Below, piece after piece: positions 52,376 through 62,326 of a stretch of 64,000 bases of DNA. Numbering within the stretch: the stretch's first letter is position 1; the number at the start of each line of letters is the position of its first letter. The notes under the pieces were generated by a model. It made no database searches. It worked only from the letters and a program-made list of their open reading frames with translations, and was not told the DNA's origin. Location of the stretch: assembly GCA_002279825.1 (NCBI GenBank), contig NCCV01000003.1:987643-1051642 (forward strand), written 5' to 3'. Origin of the DNA: Sphingomonadales bacterium 12-68-11. GTDB taxonomy: Bacteria; Pseudomonadota; Alphaproteobacteria; Sphingomonadales; Sphingomonadaceae. Both the position numbers and the translations under genes were made by a program.

Positions 52376-53771
52376 GAGCGCTCTGCCCGAGCGCCCACCA
52401 TTCCCCCAGCGTCGGCACCAGACCGACCGCGCCGAGCGCGAACTTGGCCGCGAGCGCCGCGGCGATCACCAATACGGTCAGGGCCAGATCGTCGCTGATC
52501 GTGGCGAGCCGCTCTTTCTGGAGATCGATCGTGAGGGAGCCCCAGCGCACCAGTTCGGCCAGCACCAGCACCAGCAGCGCGCCGAGCAGGCTGCCATAGG
52601 CGAGCGTGAGCGGCAGCCCCACCAGCATGACCGCAAACTTGAGAGCGTTGCCGGTGGCGACTGGTGCGGGCCGGCTGCAGCCCATCAGCATCGCGTCGGC
52701 GAACGCCGCCAACACGCCGAACCAGCCGCCGACCAGGAGAAGCGGCAGCATGAAGGCGGCCGCGTGATAGCGGTCGTCGTAGAACAGCAGGATGAAGGCA
52801 TCGGATCCGGCGATCGCCAGCGCAATCCCGAGCGCCGCCAGCGCAAGCACCCGAAACCGCTTCGTGCGGAGCGCGGCCGCCGCCTCGTGGCGCCGCTCGC
52901 TCAGCGCGGCCATGCGCGGGAACACGACATATTGCCCGGCGCGCAGCGCGAGCTGGCCGAACATATCGGAGAACGTGCGCGCTACCGCATAGACACCCGC
53001 CAGGGCCAGCGGCAGCTCGGCCGCGAAATAGACCCGGTCGAAGCTGGTCGCGGCAAAATAGACCGCGCTCGCGAGGAAGATCCATTTGCCGAAGTGGAGG
53101 ATCTCGCGGACATGCTCGCGCTGCCAGGCAAACCGGGGCAGCGTGCGGCCGAACGCATAGCTGAACAGCGTTCCGAACAGGGTGCTCAGCACCAGGCCCC
53201 ACACCAGCGCCCAGACGGTGGGAACGAGCGCGGCGAGGACGACCGTCAACACGCATTGGAACAGCACCGTGACGACGTCGTAGATCGCGCGCGCACGCAG
53301 GCGCAGGTCGCGTTGGATCAGGAACAGGTTGGGCGAAAGGAGCCCGGTGAACAGGAACAGCGTGCTCGCCATCAGCAGGATCTCGAACAGGTCCGGGTTT
53401 CCGTAGAGCCGGCTGATCGGCCAGGCGACGGCAACCGCCACCGCCGTCAGCAACAGGCCGCGCAGGACCTGGAGCGTCCAGGCGGTGTTGAGGAACGCAT
53501 CATCGTGCGCATGCGGCGAACGCACCACGCTTTGCCCGACGCCGATGTCCGAGAGTTGTTCGATGCCCGTGCGGAGCGCGTTGACCAGCATCATCAGCCC
53601 GAACATTTCGGGCGCGAGCAGCCAGGCGAGGACGATCTGAGTGACCAGCCGGATGCCCAGCGTCACCGCATAAGGGGCAGCCACCCAGCCCGCCTGACCG
53701 CCCAGCCGATCCCGGCCGAATTGGCGCGCCAGATCGGGGAGGCGCAGCGAGATCCGGCTCTGCACGGTCAT
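52368..53771 (-). CDS. Wzx-type polysaccharide flippase (MATE/MOP superfamily)
   Basis: A 467-residue protein with about 12-14 helices, beginning SRISLRLPDLARQFGRDRL and then GWVAAPYAVTLGIRLVTQIVLAWLLAPEMFGLMML, the usual N-terminus of oligosaccharide flippases. It should turn undecaprenyl-diphosphate-linked repeat units to the periplasmic face. It lies among glycosyltransferases with a putative polymerase three genes upstream, giving a Wzx/Wzy-type pathway. Confidence 0.9.
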   Translation of the reverse strand: MTVQSRISLRLPDLARQFGRDRLGGQAGWVAAPYAVTLGIRLVTQIVLAWLLAPEMFGLMMLVNALRTGIEQLSDIGVGQSVVRSPHAHDDAFLNTAWTLQVLRGLLLTAVAVAVAWPISRLYGNPDLFEILLMASTLFLFTGLLSPNLFLIQRDLRLRARAIYDVVTVLFQCVLTVVLAALVPTVWALVWGLVLSTLFGTLFSYAFGRTLPRFAWQREHVREILHFGKWIFLASAVYFAATSFDRVYFAAELPLALAGVYAVARTFSDMFGQLALRAGQYVVFPRMAALSERRHEAAAALRTKRFRVLALAALGIALAIAGSDAFILLFYDDRYHAAAFMLPLLLVGGWFGVLAAFADAMLMGCSRPAPVATGNALKFAVMLVGLPLTLAYGSLLGALLVLVLAELVRWGSLTIDLQKERLATISDDLALTVLVIAAALAAKFALGAVGLVPTLGEWWALGQSAHG

Positions 53772-53801
53772 CCTACGATGCGGGTGGCCGGAGGCGCCGG
53801 C

Positions 53802-54506
53802 TCACTTGAACGCGCGGATATAGGCGTAGGAGCTGACAAGCGTCCAGTTGCGGCGCGCGGCCAGCGCCGAAAAGCGCTCGTGCAACTGCTTCAGCACCGG
53901 GATCTTCTCGTAGTAGAAATGACCGTAGAAGTTGCGCACTTCGACGTGGCGGTAGCCGATTTCGTGCAGCATTCGCTTCATCCGCTCGGGATCGCCGTAA
54001 CAGGCCGAATAGGGTGCCGGGAACTTGGGGCTGATCGCCCGGCGGGGCGACAGCAGCTTGAGCAGCGGCGTGGTAAGCCGTTCGGGCATCAGCTTGTTGA
54101 TCACGAACGGCAGCGCATAGAGCGTCGGGATCAGGTGGAATGCCACACCGCCTTCGCGCAGCACTTCGTAGACATTGCGGTGCATCGCCTTGCCGTCGGG
54201 GACATGCTCGGCAAGGAAGCGCGAGAACACGACATCGTACGTGTCGCGGAACGCATGCGCATCGCCGCTGACATTGAAGCACGCCTTTTCGTAGCCCTCG
54301 GGCAGCAGCGACAGCTCGTGCTCGCTGATGTCGTTGACGGTGTACGAATGGATCGTCGACGGCATCTCGCTGAGCGCGAACGACGGCCAGCGGCCCGCCC
54401 CGAGCTCAAGGATGTCGGCGCTCGGATAGCCCTGCACGATCTGCTTCAGCTCGTCGCCGTAGCCCATCATCCCGGTATCCCAGGCTTTGGCGTGTTCGAT
54501 CGGCAC
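53802..54506 (-). CDS. class I SAM-dependent methyltransferase
   Basis: A 234-residue enzyme: ADILELGAGRWPSFAL near 30-45 is a variant of motif I, VFSRFLAEHVPDG near 92-104 motif II/III, and VLREGGVAFHLIPTL follows. GTG 54506 is preferred since AGAGG lies ten bases upstream; a TTG at 54548 is the alternative. May methylate a sugar of the polymer; substrate unknown. Confidence 0.8.
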   Translation of the reverse strand: MPIEHAKAWDTGMMGYGDELKQIVQGYPSADILELGAGRWPSFALSEMPSTIHSYTVNDISEHELSLLPEGYEKACFNVSGDAHAFRDTYDVVFSRFLAEHVPDGKAMHRNVYEVLREGGVAFHLIPTLYALPFVINKLMPERLTTPLLKLLSPRRAISPKFPAPYSACYGDPERMKRMLHEIGYRHVEVRNFYGHFYYEKIPVLKQLHERFSALAARRNWTLVSSYAYIRAFK

Positions 54507-54577
54507 GGTTCGATTCCTCTTAGGTTGACGGCCCCAGTAGGCCCGCAATGGTGTACATTTCGGTTATTGCGTTAAGC

Positions 54578-55948
54578 CTAACCGGTCGGCCGCGACAGAC
54601 TCGCGAGCGCGGGTGCGGCCGGTTCGGCGATGGGCTGCTCGGCTTGGGCCAGCGCCGCGCGCCGGCTTGCGGTTCGTTCGAGCTTTGCGGCGCGCATGCT
54701 GCCGGCGATGATCGCCAGGTTCAGGAAGAACATCACCTGCACCGTGCGCACGGCCCAGGCATATTCGAACAGGTTGTGGACGGCGACCGCGATCAACGCC
54801 ACGGCGACGCCCAGCACGATCCCGGGGGTCGCGCCCTTGCGGCGGCCGAACGCCAGCCGGAGCCCCGCCAGCGCCGGGATCATCAGCAAAAGAATCTGCA
54901 TGATCTCCCCGGCCCGCCCGGTCTCGGCGCGCGCCAGCAGGTAGGAATTGTGCACCGGAATGGCGCGGTTGCCCGCGCTCCACGCCACGCCCGCGCGGGT
55001 CGCATAGCCGCCGGTGTTGGTGACCGGGACGAACTGGTTGGCGCCGACTCCGAACGGATAGTCGTCGGCAATCAACCTAGCGGAGCGCGCCAGCGCCGCG
55101 CGCTGTTCCTCCTGTGACAGAACAGAAGCGTCCCCGAAGCGATCCTTGAGCGTCGCCTGGCCGAGCGGGACCGCGATCGCCAGCGCCAGCACGCCCATCC
55201 CCATGACCTGGAGCTTGCGCGGGGTCATGCGGCGCGCGATCGACACGAGTACGAGCACGCCGATCGCCACCGCGACGATCGCCATGGCCGCGCGCGACCC
55301 GCCGCCCGCGATGACGATCATGCCCCCGATGATGCCGCCGTACATGATCTTGCTGCGTTCGCCTTCGAGCACCGCCGCGACCACCGGCAGCACCGCCAGT
55401 TCGACCATCATGCCGAGCAGGTTCTGGTGAACGAACGTGCCGGGCGCCTGGACCACGCCGCTGAGCTTCTGCTGGATCACGTACCCCGCTTGCAGCATCA
55501 GGCCCAGCGAGAGCCCGATGAGCAGGCTGCGCAGCGCACCCGGCCGTGCCACCTCGCCGGCGACCGCGACGAACAGCACCCCCATTTGCAGAACCTGCAC
55601 GACGACGAAGAACGTCGCGAACGGCACTGGCGAGAACGCCATCGAAAGCATGACGGGGATCGCATAGACCGCGATCAGCAGGCGGAAGGGGACCCGGCTG
55701 TGGCTGCCGCCCCGGGTGGCGATGAGCGCCAGCGCGAGCACGTCGCTCGGGGTGAGGAATATGCCCCGTGCCAAACCCGCCCACACCGGCCAGGAAATGA
55801 TCGACGGCTCGATCGCCAGGTCGCCGCCGAGAAACGTCAGCAGGCCGATCGCCGTCAGCGCGTAGTCGCGCCGGGCGCGCCGCGCCTTCAGCCAGCCGAT
55901 CAGGATCGGCAGGCTGATGATCATCAGCGCAAGGGCGACCCACCGCAT
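54578..55948 (-). CDS. O-antigen ligase/polymerase-type (Wzy/WaaL superfamily) membrane protein
   Basis: A 456-residue protein of about 11-12 helices with a large periplasmic loop holding RSARLIADDYPFGVGANQF near 290-308 and the ligase-type VHNSYLLARAETG near 335-347 (conserved His). The Wzy_C/PF04932 architecture fits a polymerase of flipped repeat units or a ligase to an acceptor. The neighbouring flippase and co-polymerase favour polymerase. Confidence 0.87.
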   Translation of the reverse strand: MRWVALALMIISLPILIGWLKARRARRDYALTAIGLLTFLGGDLAIEPSIISWPVWAGLARGIFLTPSDVLALALIATRGGSHSRVPFRLLIAVYAIPVMLSMAFSPVPFATFFVVVQVLQMGVLFVAVAGEVARPGALRSLLIGLSLGLMLQAGYVIQQKLSGVVQAPGTFVHQNLLGMMVELAVLPVVAAVLEGERSKIMYGGIIGGMIVIAGGGSRAAMAIVAVAIGVLVLVSIARRMTPRKLQVMGMGVLALAIAVPLGQATLKDRFGDASVLSQEEQRAALARSARLIADDYPFGVGANQFVPVTNTGGYATRAGVAWSAGNRAIPVHNSYLLARAETGRAGEIMQILLLMIPALAGLRLAFGRRKGATPGIVLGVAVALIAVAVHNLFEYAWAVRTVQVMFFLNLAIIAGSMRAAKLERTASRRAALAQAEQPIAEPAAPALASLSRPTG

Positions 55949-55951
55949 TTG

Positions 55952-57109
55952 CTAAAACCCCGCCTCGCTGGCGCGCGCATTCGGCGCGATCGCCGCTTCG
56001 GAAATCGGCGCGGCGCTCGGTCTGCGCGCTGGGCCGATCTTGAAGCGCTGCGCCCAGCGCTGGCTCGGCCGCTCGATCGCCCACCAGAACGCGAGCGCCG
56101 CCGCTAGGACGCAGGCCAGCTGGAACGCGACGGCCAGCACGCTGCCCACCGCTTCGCGCACGTCGAAGGCCGGCTTGAGCGAGACCAGCAGCACCGGGTA
56201 GTGCGTCAGGTAGAGCGAATAGGAGATCGTCCCCAGGCCCATCAGCGTACGCGGCGCGCGGGCGGCCTGGAAGCGCCAGACGATTCCGGCCGCGAGCAGC
56301 GCCAGTCCTGTCAGAGCGGCCGGCGTGTTGAACACCTCTGCCGTGCGGTGCGCGGTCGCAAGCATGACCGCGGCGAGCAGGAGCACAAGCACCCGCGATC
56401 CGCCCGCGATCACTGCCCGCTGGACCAGCACCCCGAGGAAGAACGCATACCAGTAATTGGCGAACAGCCCGTACAGCGCCCACCCCGGCCCCACGGCAGC
56501 GCCGTAGAACGCCAGCAGCAGCGCGGCGATCTCGGGCAGCCGGATGATTAGGGCAGGCGCGCCGCGGCGCTCGAGCGCGCTACGGAGCACCAGCAGCAGC
56601 GCGAACACCAGGTAGAACTGGATCTCGTAAGTCAGCGTCCAGAACACCACCGAAATGGGCTCCATCCGCAGCAGCTCCTGGAGATACACCAGGTGCGCCG
56701 CGATCACTCCGATTCCGGGCAGCGCCACGGGGCGACCTTGCAGGACCGCGAAAGCCGCGGTCACCGCCAGGGCCAGCGCGATCGAGGCGAAGTAAGGCGG
56801 ATCGAGCCGCAGGCTGCGGCGCACCGCGAACTGCCCGAGACCGCGCCAGTCGAGAGTCTTGCCGTGCAGGCTCTGCGCGATCACGCAGCCGCTCAGGACG
56901 AAGAACACCGCGATGCCGCCGCGGCCGAACTCGAACACCAGCCGGTAGAGCGGCTCCGGCCAGCTCTCCCTGAAGTACCAGGTCAGCGCCAGGGAATGGA
57001 TATGGAACAGGACCACCCACAGCGCGGCGACGCCGCGCAGCATGTGGACGATATTGAAGTGTTCGCGAACGGGCGCGGGCGCTGCGCTCAACTTGCCGTC
57101 GGAGGTCAC
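55952..57109 (-). CDS. acyltransferase family 3 (OafA/YrhL-like) membrane protein
   Basis: A 385-residue ten-helix protein. MLRGVAALWVVLFHIHSLAL near 23-42 has the catalytic His of the R-x10-H motif, GRGGIAVFFVLSGCVIAQSL near 63-82 is the second conserved block, and LTHYPVLLVSL sits late. Such enzymes O-acetylate sugars of surface polymers. GTG start with GAGG upstream and three codons after the sugar-transferase stop. Confidence 0.9.
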   Translation of the reverse strand: MTSDGKLSAAPAPVREHFNIVHMLRGVAALWVVLFHIHSLALTWYFRESWPEPLYRLVFEFGRGGIAVFFVLSGCVIAQSLHGKTLDWRGLGQFAVRRSLRLDPPYFASIALALAVTAAFAVLQGRPVALPGIGVIAAHLVYLQELLRMEPISVVFWTLTYEIQFYLVFALLLVLRSALERRGAPALIIRLPEIAALLLAFYGAAVGPGWALYGLFANYWYAFFLGVLVQRAVIAGGSRVLVLLLAAVMLATAHRTAEVFNTPAALTGLALLAAGIVWRFQAARAPRTLMGLGTISYSLYLTHYPVLLVSLKPAFDVREAVGSVLAVAFQLACVLAAALAFWWAIERPSQRWAQRFKIGPARRPSAAPISEAAIAPNARASEAGF

Positions 57110-57118
57110 CGCGCTACC

Positions 57119-58555
57119 TCAGTAGGCGTTCGCGTGCGAGACGACTTTGACCGTCGCGAACAGGATCGTCAGGTCGTTCCACAGGCTCCACGACTGCAGG
57201 TACTCGAGGTCGTAGCGCAGCCGCGCCTCGAGGTCCGACTTGGTTTGCGTCGCGCCTCGATATCCGTGGATCTGGGCGAGCCCGGTCATGCCGGGTTTGA
57301 GCGCGTGGCGCATCCAGTAAAGTTCTGAGACTTCCCAGAACAGCTGCTCGCCGGCACGCGAGCCTGTCGCATGCGGACGCGGGCCCACCAGCGACATCTC
57401 GCCGAGCAGGACATTGAGGAGCTGCGGCAGCTCGTCGATGCTGGTGCGGCGGATGAACCGCCCGACGCGCGTGATCCGGTCGTCGTCGCGCGCGGCCGAG
57501 CGGGTGCCTTGCTCGTCCTGGCTGGCCAGCCGCATCGAGCGGAACTTGTAGATCCGGAACGGACGGTTGGCCTGGCCGATCCGCGACTGCGTGAACAGCG
57601 CGGGGCCGGGCGATTCGAGGCGGATCAGCGCGGCCACGATCAGCATCAGTGGCCCCACCAGAATCAGCACCGGGACCGCAACGGCCAGGTCGAACAGCCG
57701 CTTCTGGATGCGGCTCCCCAGGCTGAGCGGACCGCGCGAGAGGATCAGTGTGTCGTTGCCGCCGAGGCGCCCGACGCCGACGGCGGTGTGGATCGACTGG
57801 CTCGGCACCACGATTTCGCAAGCCTTGCCCGACGCCTTCAGCGTCGTGACCCAGCCTTCGCGCTCGGCTTCGCCGCAGTGCAGATAGACCAGATCGTAGG
57901 GATCGATCCGCTCAGAGATCAGCGCCATCTGCGCCGGGTCGGCGAGGTCGGGGCGGAGGCTGCTGAACTGCAGGTCCAGCACATCGATGTCGGGGGGAAC
58001 GCCCTGCGCAGTGCGATCGGTGATCAGCAGGCGGTCGGTGGTCTTGCCGCGCAGGCCCCAGCGGATCACCAGCGCGGTCACCCCGCGCGATGCGACCAGC
58101 AGCGAACTCGCCGACAGGATCGCGTAGATGAACGCCGAGCGGGAGATCTTCAGGCTGAACTTGGCGAAGAACGCGCACACGATGACGACGACGAGCGCCC
58201 CGAGAAGGGCGCGCCAGGCGCCGGTCACCGAGGCCGACACGCGGCTGAGGGTGGGCGACGCGAACGCCGAGCCGATGATTCCGAAGTAGATGTAAGCCGG
58301 GATCACGATGACCACGAGCGAGATGCCCCCCGGCGAAAGCCAGTGGAAGCCGCGCGCGACCTCGACGACTTCGAAGCCGACCACGATCGCAAGGGCATCC
58401 ATCGCGATCGTGAAGCCGATCAGCAGCCCGCGCAGAGTCTCACGGCGCATCGCCCGCGGCAGCGGGCCAGCCCGGAGGTCTTCCGCCTTGGCAATGGCCT
58501 GCTCTTTCAAAACGACCTCCGCGATCGGGAGCTGAGCGAGCGCGATCTCATCCAA
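57119..58555 (-). CDS. polyprenyl glycosylphosphotransferase (initiating sugar transferase)
   Basis: A 478-residue membrane protein with four N-terminal helices (about 44-155), a Rossmann-like middle and the catalytic bacterial sugar transferase domain: KRLFDLAVAVPVLILVGPLM near 286-305, KFRSMRL near 342-348, RRTSIDELPQLLNVLLGEMSLVGPRPH near 371-397 and GMTGLAQIHGYRG near 426-438. It transfers a hexose phosphate to undecaprenyl phosphate, the first step of repeat synthesis. The TTG start lacks a strong ribosome site; the N-terminus is uncertain. Confidence 0.9.
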   Translation of the reverse strand: MDEIALAQLPIAEVVLKEQAIAKAEDLRAGPLPRAMRRETLRGLLIGFTIAMDALAIVVGFEVVEVARGFHWLSPGGISLVVIVIPAYIYFGIIGSAFASPTLSRVSASVTGAWRALLGALVVVIVCAFFAKFSLKISRSAFIYAILSASSLLVASRGVTALVIRWGLRGKTTDRLLITDRTAQGVPPDIDVLDLQFSSLRPDLADPAQMALISERIDPYDLVYLHCGEAEREGWVTTLKASGKACEIVVPSQSIHTAVGVGRLGGNDTLILSRGPLSLGSRIQKRLFDLAVAVPVLILVGPLMLIVAALIRLESPGPALFTQSRIGQANRPFRIYKFRSMRLASQDEQGTRSAARDDDRITRVGRFIRRTSIDELPQLLNVLLGEMSLVGPRPHATGSRAGEQLFWEVSELYWMRHALKPGMTGLAQIHGYRGATQTKSDLEARLRYDLEYLQSWSLWNDLTILFATVKVVSHANAY

Positions 58556-58746
58556 CGCCGGCTGATCGCCAGCCGGCTTGCGCTAAGCAATCGGAAAATC
58601 ACGCAATCCCAGCCCCGCCAGGCCCTATAGCCATTTTTCTGCGCCGCAATAACGGTTCTGTTTCACCTCAGAACATGCGGAGGCCCTTGTATGACGAAAA
58701 GTTTACCACAAAGCGACTCGCCCGGCCCGTAGCTTGCGCAGGCGCC

Positions 58747-60405
58747 CTAACGGCCTCCGCGGGCCAGACACGCCCCCGAAAGCAGGCTCGCTTCCGGTCC
58801 CGAATAGACCGTGCAGACCGGCGCGAGGCGCTGGACCGCGGACGGCCCCGCCGCGAGCGCCGCGTCCGCCATACGCACCGCGCCGGGCACGATCTGCCCG
58901 TAGCGTTCGGGCAGGACGCCGGCTTCGAGAGTCCGGCGATCGACCAGCAGGTAAGACGACCCGCTCCCCGACAGTGCCCGCGCGACCCCGGCGGAATCCG
59001 GCGCGGTGACGGCGGCGAGGCTGAGGATCAGCCCGCGCTCGAACCGGCGATAGTATCCCATGTGCCAGGGAATCGCCTGCTCGGGCGCGGCGGCGATCGC
59101 CCGGCCGGTCAGCGCCGGGATCGACCCCAACTCCTCGGCGACGCCGGCGATGCGCGCGCCGGGCGGCAAGGCCCGCACGGCGCGAATCAGGCCCGGGTCA
59201 GGCCGGACGAAACCGGGCAGCGGGGTGACGAACAGGGCCGCGAGCAGCGCCAGCACCGCGCCGCTCCAGGCCCGCGCACGCGCTTCGAGCCAGGTCCCGA
59301 GCACCTGACCGATCGCCAGCCATTCGAGCGGGCCGAGCACACGCTGCGTGTAACGGCCGGAGAAGTGCAGGTTGAACGCGACCAGCGCTGCGGCTGCAAA
59401 GCACACAGTGCAGGCGATCAGCGCGTGGAGATAGAGCCGGTTGCGCTCGGCCGTTTCCGGACCAGGCCGGCCTCGCGCCGAGCGCACCGCCAGCACGATC
59501 AGCGGCAGCAGCAGGAGCGCGTTGATCGGCGCGGCGCCGGGAATGCCCCACCCGCACGGCACCGCTTCGGGCAGGAAGCCCATCCGTGCCGAGCAGATCC
59601 AGGCGATGTCGCCATCGGCATCGACGATGCTGCTGCGCCCCTCCGGCCGGTTCATGTTGGGCAGGTCCATCGCCTGTTCGAGCGTGACCACCGGGCCCCA
59701 GCTCGCCGATTCGCGGCTCAGCGGCAGCGCCATCAGCACGATCGCGGCGAGGCCGGCGGCAAGCGGCGTGAGCGCGCGCAACGGCAGAGTCAGCCCAAGC
59801 GGGCCACCGATGCGCAACTGGCGCAAGCCGAAGATCGCGTAAGCAGCGATCGCGGTGGTCGGGTAGATCGCCGCCAGCAGCGTCACCAGCGCCAGCGCCA
59901 GCCAGGTTCGCCCCGCGAGCATGGCATTGAGCGCGAGCAGAAGCAGCGGCGCGGAAAAGGCGCGCGGCGTGGCGCTGAATACCGAATCGTCGTGCAGCAG
60001 ATAGGCGAACAGGAAGGCGGCGGCGAAGAACGCCACCCGCGGCCGCCCGCAGACCTTGAGCGCCAGCCGCCAGCCCGCCCACAGCGAGACCGCCAACAAG
60101 ATCGCGGGGACTATCCGGCCGAGCAGCAGCGGATCGATGCCCAGCGCCGCCGCGGCGATAAAAGGTGCCCGATAAACCGGCGGCGAGACCGCCCGCCAAT
60201 AGTCCGCCATCCAGTCCCCGGCGAGCAGGCGGCCGTCGGCAAGGCGCGGCATCCACAGCTGGAACTGACGGGCGTCGTCCTGGATCGTGAACGGCGACAG
60301 TGCGAGCGTCCCCGGCACGAAGAACGCCAGGTAGAGATAGATCAGGATCGCCAGCGCGCCGCCGCTCGCGAGCAGCCCGCCCCAACCGGACAGCCGCGCC
60401 GTCAT
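58747..60405 (-). CDS. multipass membrane protein (GT39/DUF2029-like topology)
   Basis: A 552-residue protein with about 11-12 helices and a C-terminal periplasmic domain of ~150 residues. FTIQDDARQFQLWMPRLADG near 38-57 has the acidic first-loop pattern of lipid-linked-sugar glycosyltransferases. No catalytic proof can be given. It overlaps the flippase-like gene by ATGA and forms one module with the three genes upstream. Confidence 0.75.
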   Translation of the reverse strand: MTARLSGWGGLLASGGALAILIYLYLAFFVPGTLALSPFTIQDDARQFQLWMPRLADGRLLAGDWMADYWRAVSPPVYRAPFIAAAALGIDPLLLGRIVPAILLAVSLWAGWRLALKVCGRPRVAFFAAAFLFAYLLHDDSVFSATPRAFSAPLLLLALNAMLAGRTWLALALVTLLAAIYPTTAIAAYAIFGLRQLRIGGPLGLTLPLRALTPLAAGLAAIVLMALPLSRESASWGPVVTLEQAMDLPNMNRPEGRSSIVDADGDIAWICSARMGFLPEAVPCGWGIPGAAPINALLLLPLIVLAVRSARGRPGPETAERNRLYLHALIACTVCFAAAALVAFNLHFSGRYTQRVLGPLEWLAIGQVLGTWLEARARAWSGAVLALLAALFVTPLPGFVRPDPGLIRAVRALPPGARIAGVAEELGSIPALTGRAIAAAPEQAIPWHMGYYRRFERGLILSLAAVTAPDSAGVARALSGSGSSYLLVDRRTLEAGVLPERYGQIVPGAVRMADAALAAGPSAVQRLAPVCTVYSGPEASLLSGACLARGGR

Positions 60406-61346
60406 GCCTTAGCCTCCGCCGGCCGCCAGTAGTCGTTGACGAACGGCAGCCCCGCCACCGCCGGCAGTACATAGCGCAGCGTGACCAGCATGCCGAGCGC
60501 CGCGCACTGCGCCGGGCTCAGCCACGCCCCGAAGAAGAACACGATGGCCAGATCGCGCGTGCCGATCCCGGCGATCGTGAACGGCAGCAGCCCGACGATG
60601 ATCGACAGCGTGGCCGCCCCCATCGCCGGCACCAGCGGCACCGGGCCGAGCGCGTGCGCGAACATCCAGACTTGCGCAAGGTGCCCCGCCCACAGCAGCA
60701 GCGAAAACCCAATCGTGCCGAGAGCGCGGCCGGGCCGGCTCCAGAACCAACGGATCAAACCGTGCCATTCGGCCGCGAACCCGCCCAGCAGGCGCGGCAC
60801 CGGAACGCGCTCCGCCAGCGGCGAGATCGCCAGGCACAGCACGATCAGGCCGGCCGTCACCAGACCCGCGCCGCCGAGAAATACCGGATCGCGCGGGCCC
60901 ATCGCCAGCAGCGTCACCGCGCCGACGGCGAGCAGCGCCAGCAGGTCGAGCAACTTCTCAAACACCACCAGCGAAATCGCGAACTTGCGCTCGAACCCGT
61001 GGTGGCGTTCGAGTACCCAGGCCTTGGCGAGGTCCCCCATCTTCGACGGCAGGAACAGGTTGAGCGTGCTCGCCGCGAGGATCAGCCGGGCCGTGATCGG
61101 CAGGCCGATGGCCGCGCCGGTCAGCCATTTGAAGCGCAGGGCAATGCCGAGCGTTAGCGGAAGGACCGCGAGCAGCCCGCCAAGCAGCCACTCAGGCCGG
61201 GCGTCCGCCGCTGCCGCGAGGATCGCGCCGACATCGACCCGCCACCACAGCGCCGTGACCAGCGCCAGGCTGATCGCGATCGGCAGTGCGCGCTTGAACC
61301 AACCGGCCCGCCGCGCGGCGCCGGGCGGCTCGCCGGCTTCGCTCAA
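60402..61346 (-). CDS. lysylphosphatidylglycerol synthase-type (flippase-like) membrane protein
   Basis: A 314-residue protein of about eight helices. RLILAASTLNLFLPSKMGDLAKAWVLERHHG near 89-119 and LLPFTIAGIGTRDLAIVFF near 253-271 are the conserved UPF0104 blocks; it is a paralogue of 28074-29069. TTG start overlaps the GT2 stop (TTGA). Pairs with the GT2 upstream as in the other module. Confidence 0.82.
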   Translation of the reverse strand: MSEAGEPPGAARRAGWFKRALPIAISLALVTALWWRVDVGAILAAAADARPEWLLGGLLAVLPLTLGIALRFKWLTGAAIGLPITARLILAASTLNLFLPSKMGDLAKAWVLERHHGFERKFAISLVVFEKLLDLLALLAVGAVTLLAMGPRDPVFLGGAGLVTAGLIVLCLAISPLAERVPVPRLLGGFAAEWHGLIRWFWSRPGRALGTIGFSLLLWAGHLAQVWMFAHALGPVPLVPAMGAATLSIIVGLLPFTIAGIGTRDLAIVFFFGAWLSPAQCAALGMLVTLRYVLPAVAGLPFVNDYWRPAEAKA

Positions 61347-62326
61347 GGCCGGTCTTTCGGCTGGACCGCCGAACGGCCGCGGCGCAGTTCGTACTGGATG
61401 TCCTGCAGCAGCCGGCGGTTGATCGCCAGCAGTTCGCCGATCAGCCCCATCAGCCACAGCAGAAACGCCATGATCAGCAGCACCGCGGCCGCGATCAGGC
61501 TGGGCACGTGGGCCCGGTCCGTGCCAGCCAGGTACAGCGCCAGCCAGCGCAGCATCAGCAGCGCGCCGATCACCGCCGGCGGCAGCCCCAGCAGGAAGAA
61601 GCTGCGGCCGGGGCGATAAACCAGGAAGGTGCGCAGGATCGTCGCCATCGAGCGCATCACGTAGTTGCTGGTCGAACGCATCAGCCGCGACGGGCGTGTC
61701 TCGCGCGCGTCGGAAATCGGCACGGAGACGATGCGGATCCCCGACTGGCCGGCCTGGATGATCGATTCGAGCGTGTAGGTGTAACCGTCGAAGATGTGGA
61801 TCCGCATCGCCGCCTCGCGCGACAGCGCGCGGAACCCGCTCGGCGCATCGCCGACCTGGGTCCTGGACGCGAACCGCACGACTTTGCTGCCGAGCCCCTG
61901 CAACTGGCGCTTGAGCCATGAGAAGTGCTCGACGTTGCGGATCGGCCGATCGCCGATGACGAACTGCGCGCGGCGCGCCAGGATCGGGGCGAGCAGCAGC
62001 GGGATATCCTGTGCCGGATACTGGTTGTCGGCGTCGGTGTTGACGATGATGTCGGCGCCGAGCTCGAGGCAGCGCTCCAGCCCGGCCATGAACGCGCCGG
62101 CGAGCCCCTGGTTGACCGGCAGGTCGAGCACGTGGTCGACCCCGGCCGCGCGCGCCGCGGCGACGGTGCCGTCCTGGCTGCCGTCGTTTATCACCAGCCA
62201 TTCGATCGTGCCGATCCCCGGCAGCGTGCGCGGCAGGCAGCCCAGGGTTTCGCCGATCGTCGCTTCCTCGTTGTAGCACGGGACCTGGATGATCAGTTTT
62301 GGCAGCGGCGGCGGATCAACAGGCAT
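61343..62326 (-). CDS. GT2 family glycosyltransferase with C-terminal helices
   Basis: A 327-residue enzyme: LIIQVPCYNEEATIGETLG near 11-29, VINDGSQDGTVAAARAAG near 44-61, VNTDADNQYPAQDIPLLL near 94-111, and SGFRALSREAAMRIH; two C-terminal helices near 230-255 and 265-290. A very strong AGGAGGT site lies before ATG 62326. The gene overlaps the upstream GT4 by 11 bases. Confidence 0.88.
   Translation of the reverse strand: MPVDPPPLPKLIIQVPCYNEEATIGETLGCLPRTLPGIGTIEWLVINDGSQDGTVAAARAAGVDHVLDLPVNQGLAGAFMAGLERCLELGADIIVNTDADNQYPAQDIPLLLAPILARRAQFVIGDRPIRNVEHFSWLKRQLQGLGSKVVRFASRTQVGDAPSGFRALSREAAMRIHIFDGYTYTLESIIQAGQSGIRIVSVPISDARETRPSRLMRSTSNYVMRSMATILRTFLVYRPGRSFFLLGLPPAVIGALLMLRWLALYLAGTDRAHVPSLIAAAVLLIMAFLLWLMGLIGELLAINRRLLQDIQYELRRGRSAVQPKDRP

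Noticed and set aside
58675..60432. Long plus-strand frame opposite the membrane protein gene
   Set aside because: Arg/Gln-rich composition and no hydrophobic or domain pattern; the minus strand encodes a credible multipass protein.
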